Assembly (NCBI GenBank): GCA_029777335.1
Contig: JAKOSN010000250.1
Span: forward strand, 20,166-84,165
Direction of reading: 5' to 3'
Length of the DNA: 64,000 bases
Source: Planctomycetota bacterium
GTDB lineage: Bacteria; Planctomycetota; Planctomycetia; Gemmatales; Gemmataceae
Shown here: positions 61,812 to 64,000 of the stretch, in pieces
Position numbering within the stretch: position 1 is the stretch's first letter
Layout: every line of letters begins with the position of its first letter
Notes under the pieces: generated by a model
What the model was told of the DNA's origin: nothing
What the model saw: the letters and a program-made list of their open reading frames with translations, nothing else
Database searches by the model: none
Made by a program: the position numbers and the translations under genes

Positions 61812-62825
61812 ATGCATCGATACGGGTACACCCTGGTGATGGTGATCGCCCTGCCCCTCCTCGGTCGCACGGAGGAGATCTCACCGCGGAGCGACCTCCG
61901 CGCTCTCCCCTGTGGGGTATCCAGTTTTGGAGCGACGACCTGCGAGGGTTGGATCTACGTCTACGGGGGGCACAAGGGGAAGACGCACTCGTACTCCACC
62001 GAGACAACGCTGGGCACGTTTCATCGACTCAACCTGGCCGCCCCCACGCGATGGGAAGCGTTGCCGGGGGGGCCCAAACTCCAGGGGTTGGGACTGGTTG
62101 CCCACAAGGGAAAGATCTATCGGATTGGCGGCATGCAACCGCGCAACAAGCCAGAAGAAAAGGGAGACCACTACTCGCTCGTCAGCTGTGCCTGTTACGA
62201 TCCGGCGACTCGAAAATGGGCTGCACTTCCGGATCTTCCCGAGGGGCGATCCTCGCATGATGTGGTGGTTGCCGGCGACAAGTTGATTGTGGTGGGTGGT
62301 TGGAAGATGAATGGGGCAGCAAAGGAGGCCGACTGGCACAGGACGGCGTTGATGCTTGATCTCACGCGCACCCCGCTCCAGTGGCAGTCTATTGAGCAAC
62401 CCTTTCAGCGCCGCGCTCTCACGGCAGCCACCTACAAGGGGAAGGTGTACGTGGGAGGAGGCATGACCCCCGACTCCGAGATTGAGTTGACGGTGAATGT
62501 GTACGATCCCGCGAGCAATCGTTGGAGCAAGGGACCAGCACTCCCTGGCCCGCGCCGCAATGGATTTTCTCCCGCTGCCTGCACCAGCGCGGATCGGCTG
62601 TATTTCAGCCTGGGGAACGGCAAACTGGTACGCCTCGCGGCCGGGGGGGATGCCTGGGAAGAAGTCGGCCAGTTGAAACAGCCTCGCATTGTGCATCGGA
62701 TGGTGACAGGGACCCGTGCGAGCCTGGTGGTACTTGGTGGCTCCGCACGGGGCCAAACGGTCGCAGGAACCGAGGCAATCATCCCTCAGGAACCGAAATC
62801 ACCCAGGAGCGACACCCCTCGGTGA
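61812..62825 (+). CDS. Secreted Kelch-repeat beta-propeller protein
   Basis: 337 residues with a signal peptide (YTLVMVIALPLLGRTEE). At least five Kelch units are readable: GWIYVYGGHKGK, GKIYRIGGMQPRN, DKLIVVGGWKMNG, GKVYVGGGMTPDS and ASLVVLGGSARGQ, each with the di-glycine and downstream aromatic of the fold. It would present a binding surface in the periplasm or outside. It lies 104 bases after the small lipoprotein gene and may belong to the same transcript. Converges with the beta-lactamase-fold gene, three bases between stops. Confidence 0.88.
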   Translation: MHRYGYTLVMVIALPLLGRTEEISPRSDLRALPCGVSSFGATTCEGWIYVYGGHKGKTHSYSTETTLGTFHRLNLAAPTRWEALPGGPKLQGLGLVAHKGKIYRIGGMQPRNKPEEKGDHYSLVSCACYDPATRKWAALPDLPEGRSSHDVVVAGDKLIVVGGWKMNGAAKEADWHRTALMLDLTRTPLQWQSIEQPFQRRALTAATYKGKVYVGGGMTPDSEIELTVNVYDPASNRWSKGPALPGPRRNGFSPAACTSADRLYFSLGNGKLVRLAAGGDAWEEVGQLKQPRIVHRMVTGTRASLVVLGGSARGQTVAGTEAIIPQEPKSPRSDTPR

Positions 62826-62828
62826 GTT

Positions 62829-64000
62829 TCACACGAACGAAGCCGCCACGGCGTTGGAGAGGTGCACCAATCGCCAGGGTGCCTTCGCTCGCAGGGCCGA
62901 GGTGAGCAAGAGGCAGAATCCCCCGGTGGCGGGATTCATCCACACCATCGTTCCCGTGGCTCCCGTGTGTCCAAAGACGTGGCGATCCAGCAGGTCTCCC
63001 CAGCTGTCCGCCGTACCAACGTGGTTCAACCGCCAGCCGAGCCCCCATGGCTGGGTGCGGCGGATCGGCTCGGGGAGATCCGCGAAATCGTCAAGCCGAT
63101 TGGTGGTCATCATCTTCACCGAGGCCGGCGAGAGAATCCGCACCCCTCCCCAGGCTCCACCTGAGAGCATCAACTGGCAGAGCACCGCGAAATCCTCCGG
63201 CGTGCTGAACAATCCCCCCCAGGGTGCGCCCAGATGCTGCCAGTAGAGACTGTTCCAGTCGAAGTTGGTTTTCTCCTGATACTCCGGGATCTGGACACGG
63301 ACCAGGCGCTCCCGTGGAAAGCCCCGAGAGCCAAGGGTGGTCGAACGCAGTCCCAGCGGCGTGAAGATCTCGTGCTTCAAGAAATCGGCGATCAACTTCC
63401 CGGTGATGCGCTGAATGATGTCGGCAACGACAGCCGTCCCCATGCTCTGATAGCTTAATTTGGTGCCTGGAGGGAAGAGCGGCTCGGTTTCCTTGCTCGC
63501 CGCTTCGTAGAACCGTTTCAACGTGGCGCGGTCCGCCCGCAGCTCGGCGTTATTCTTCAGCATATCGGGGAGGCCGGAAGTGTGGGTGAACAGGTGGCAG
63601 ACGAGCGTGTCGCCCTTGTCGTGTGCAGCGAACTCCGGCACATAGCGAGTAACGCGATCGCTGAGATTGAGAAGACCGCGCTCGACCAGGATCATCGCTC
63701 CCATGTAGACGATCGGTTTGGTGATCGACGCCATCAAGAACATGGCATCCTTGCGAATGCCTGGCGCCCCGGGTTCCGGTCCCTGGCGACCAAAGAACCG
63801 TGGTGCAACCACCTTCCCCTGCCGACCCACCAGAATCGCTCCACCAGGGACAGGTGCCGCCGGCCTGGTCGTCCATTTGTCCAGCAACTCGTAGGCGACC
63901 TGGAGACGACGGGGATCGATTCCAATCTCCTCCGGTTTCGCCTGCGGCAGATGCATCTCTTTTTGGGGAGTGTCGGCTGCCTCAAGGGCGCTGGCTCCAA
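62829..64000 (-). CDS. Beta-lactamase-fold serine hydrolase (5' end outside window)
   Basis: At least 390 residues of the class C beta-lactamase/esterase family. Active-site SITK (S77, K80 numbered from the Met at 63956), the tyrosine motif KLSYQSMG, and the C-terminal HTG in VFGHTGATGTMVW are present. The ATG at 63956 is probably not the true start: the frame continues to the window edge reading ASALEAADTPQKE, which looks like the end of a signal peptide. So the gene is cut at its 5' end. Likely exported; substrate unknown (ester or D-peptide). Confidence 0.87.
   Translation of the reverse strand, partial: GASALEAADTPQKEMHLPQAKPEEIGIDPRRLQVAYELLDKWTTRPAAPVPGGAILVGRQGKVVAPRFFGRQGPEPGAPGIRKDAMFLMASITKPIVYMGAMILVERGLLNLSDRVTRYVPEFAAHDKGDTLVCHLFTHTSGLPDMLKNNAELRADRATLKRFYEAASKETEPLFPPGTKLSYQSMGTAVVADIIQRITGKLIADFLKHEIFTPLGLRSTTLGSRGFPRERLVRVQIPEYQEKTNFDWNSLYWQHLGAPWGGLFSTPEDFAVLCQLMLSGGAWGGVRILSPASVKMMTTNRLDDFADLPEPIRRTQPWGLGWRLNHVGTADSWGDLLDRHVFGHTGATGTMVWMNPATGGFCLLLTSALRAKAPWRLVHLSNAVAASFV

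Overview
The window looks like chromosomal DNA of a GC-rich planctomycete, most likely of the order Gemmatales. This rests on a combination of planctomycete-typical families: a Tat-exported DUF1501 protein, a DUF1559 pseudopilin-like protein, DUF1080 and DUF1571 proteins, a cysteine-rich YTV-type envelope protein, a secreted protein with GYW/WVPG repeats, a sulfatase, a planctomycete cytochrome-c-type protein, and ECF sigma factors paired with a Ser/Thr kinase or carrying long C-terminal extensions. No genus or species is claimed. No IS element, prophage, CRISPR array, rRNA or ordinary tRNA gene was seen; the only stable RNA gene recognised is tmRNA.

Layout. 1-4.8 kb: a partial ECF sigma factor with a membrane/HEAT-like extension, divergent from an overlapping ECF sigma-Ser/Thr kinase pair. 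4.9-12.2 kb: a methyltransferase resembling MddA, a PIG-L deacetylase, then a tight block (DUF1080 hydrolase, tandem alpha/beta hydrolase, Kelch-sodium symporter fusion) that looks like a carbohydrate-use operon. 12.2-25.4 kb: type III glutamine synthetase and mixed housekeeping or secreted proteins (TPR, DUF1501, YceI, VWA, HAD, YbaK, DUF1579, cysteine synthase family). 25.6-34.4 kb: core functions (clpX, a YhaM-like HD protein, ybeY, a ParA, lexA, trpD, a nucleoside hydrolase) plus an anti-sigma-type ATPase fused to two PilZ domains. 34.5-50.5 kb: envelope region with the GYW-repeat protein, the YTV protein and four GT-C type membrane glycosyltransferase-like proteins, interleaved with tmRNA, a DsbD-like thioredoxin/CcdA protein, glgA and a PHP metallohydrolase. 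50.6-53.1 kb: an ATP-grasp ligase followed by a GCS2-type carboxylate-amine ligase. 53.1-64 kb: cytochrome-c-type protein, ECF sigma, sulfatase, secreted proteins, transglutaminase, a DUF1571 protein, a DUF1559 protein with a small lipoprotein behind a Fur-box-like operator, a Kelch protein and a beta-lactamase-fold hydrolase cut by the window edge.

The most noteworthy items are the HATPase-PilZ-PilZ fusion with both c-di-GMP motifs intact, the two-gene ATP-grasp/GCS2 ligase module, the Fur-like 7-1-7 palindrome placed at the start of a DUF1559 transcription unit, the Kelch-symporter operon, and a recurring set of long purine/pyrimidine hairpins at convergent gene junctions. All functional statements are from reading the sequence; no database search was run.
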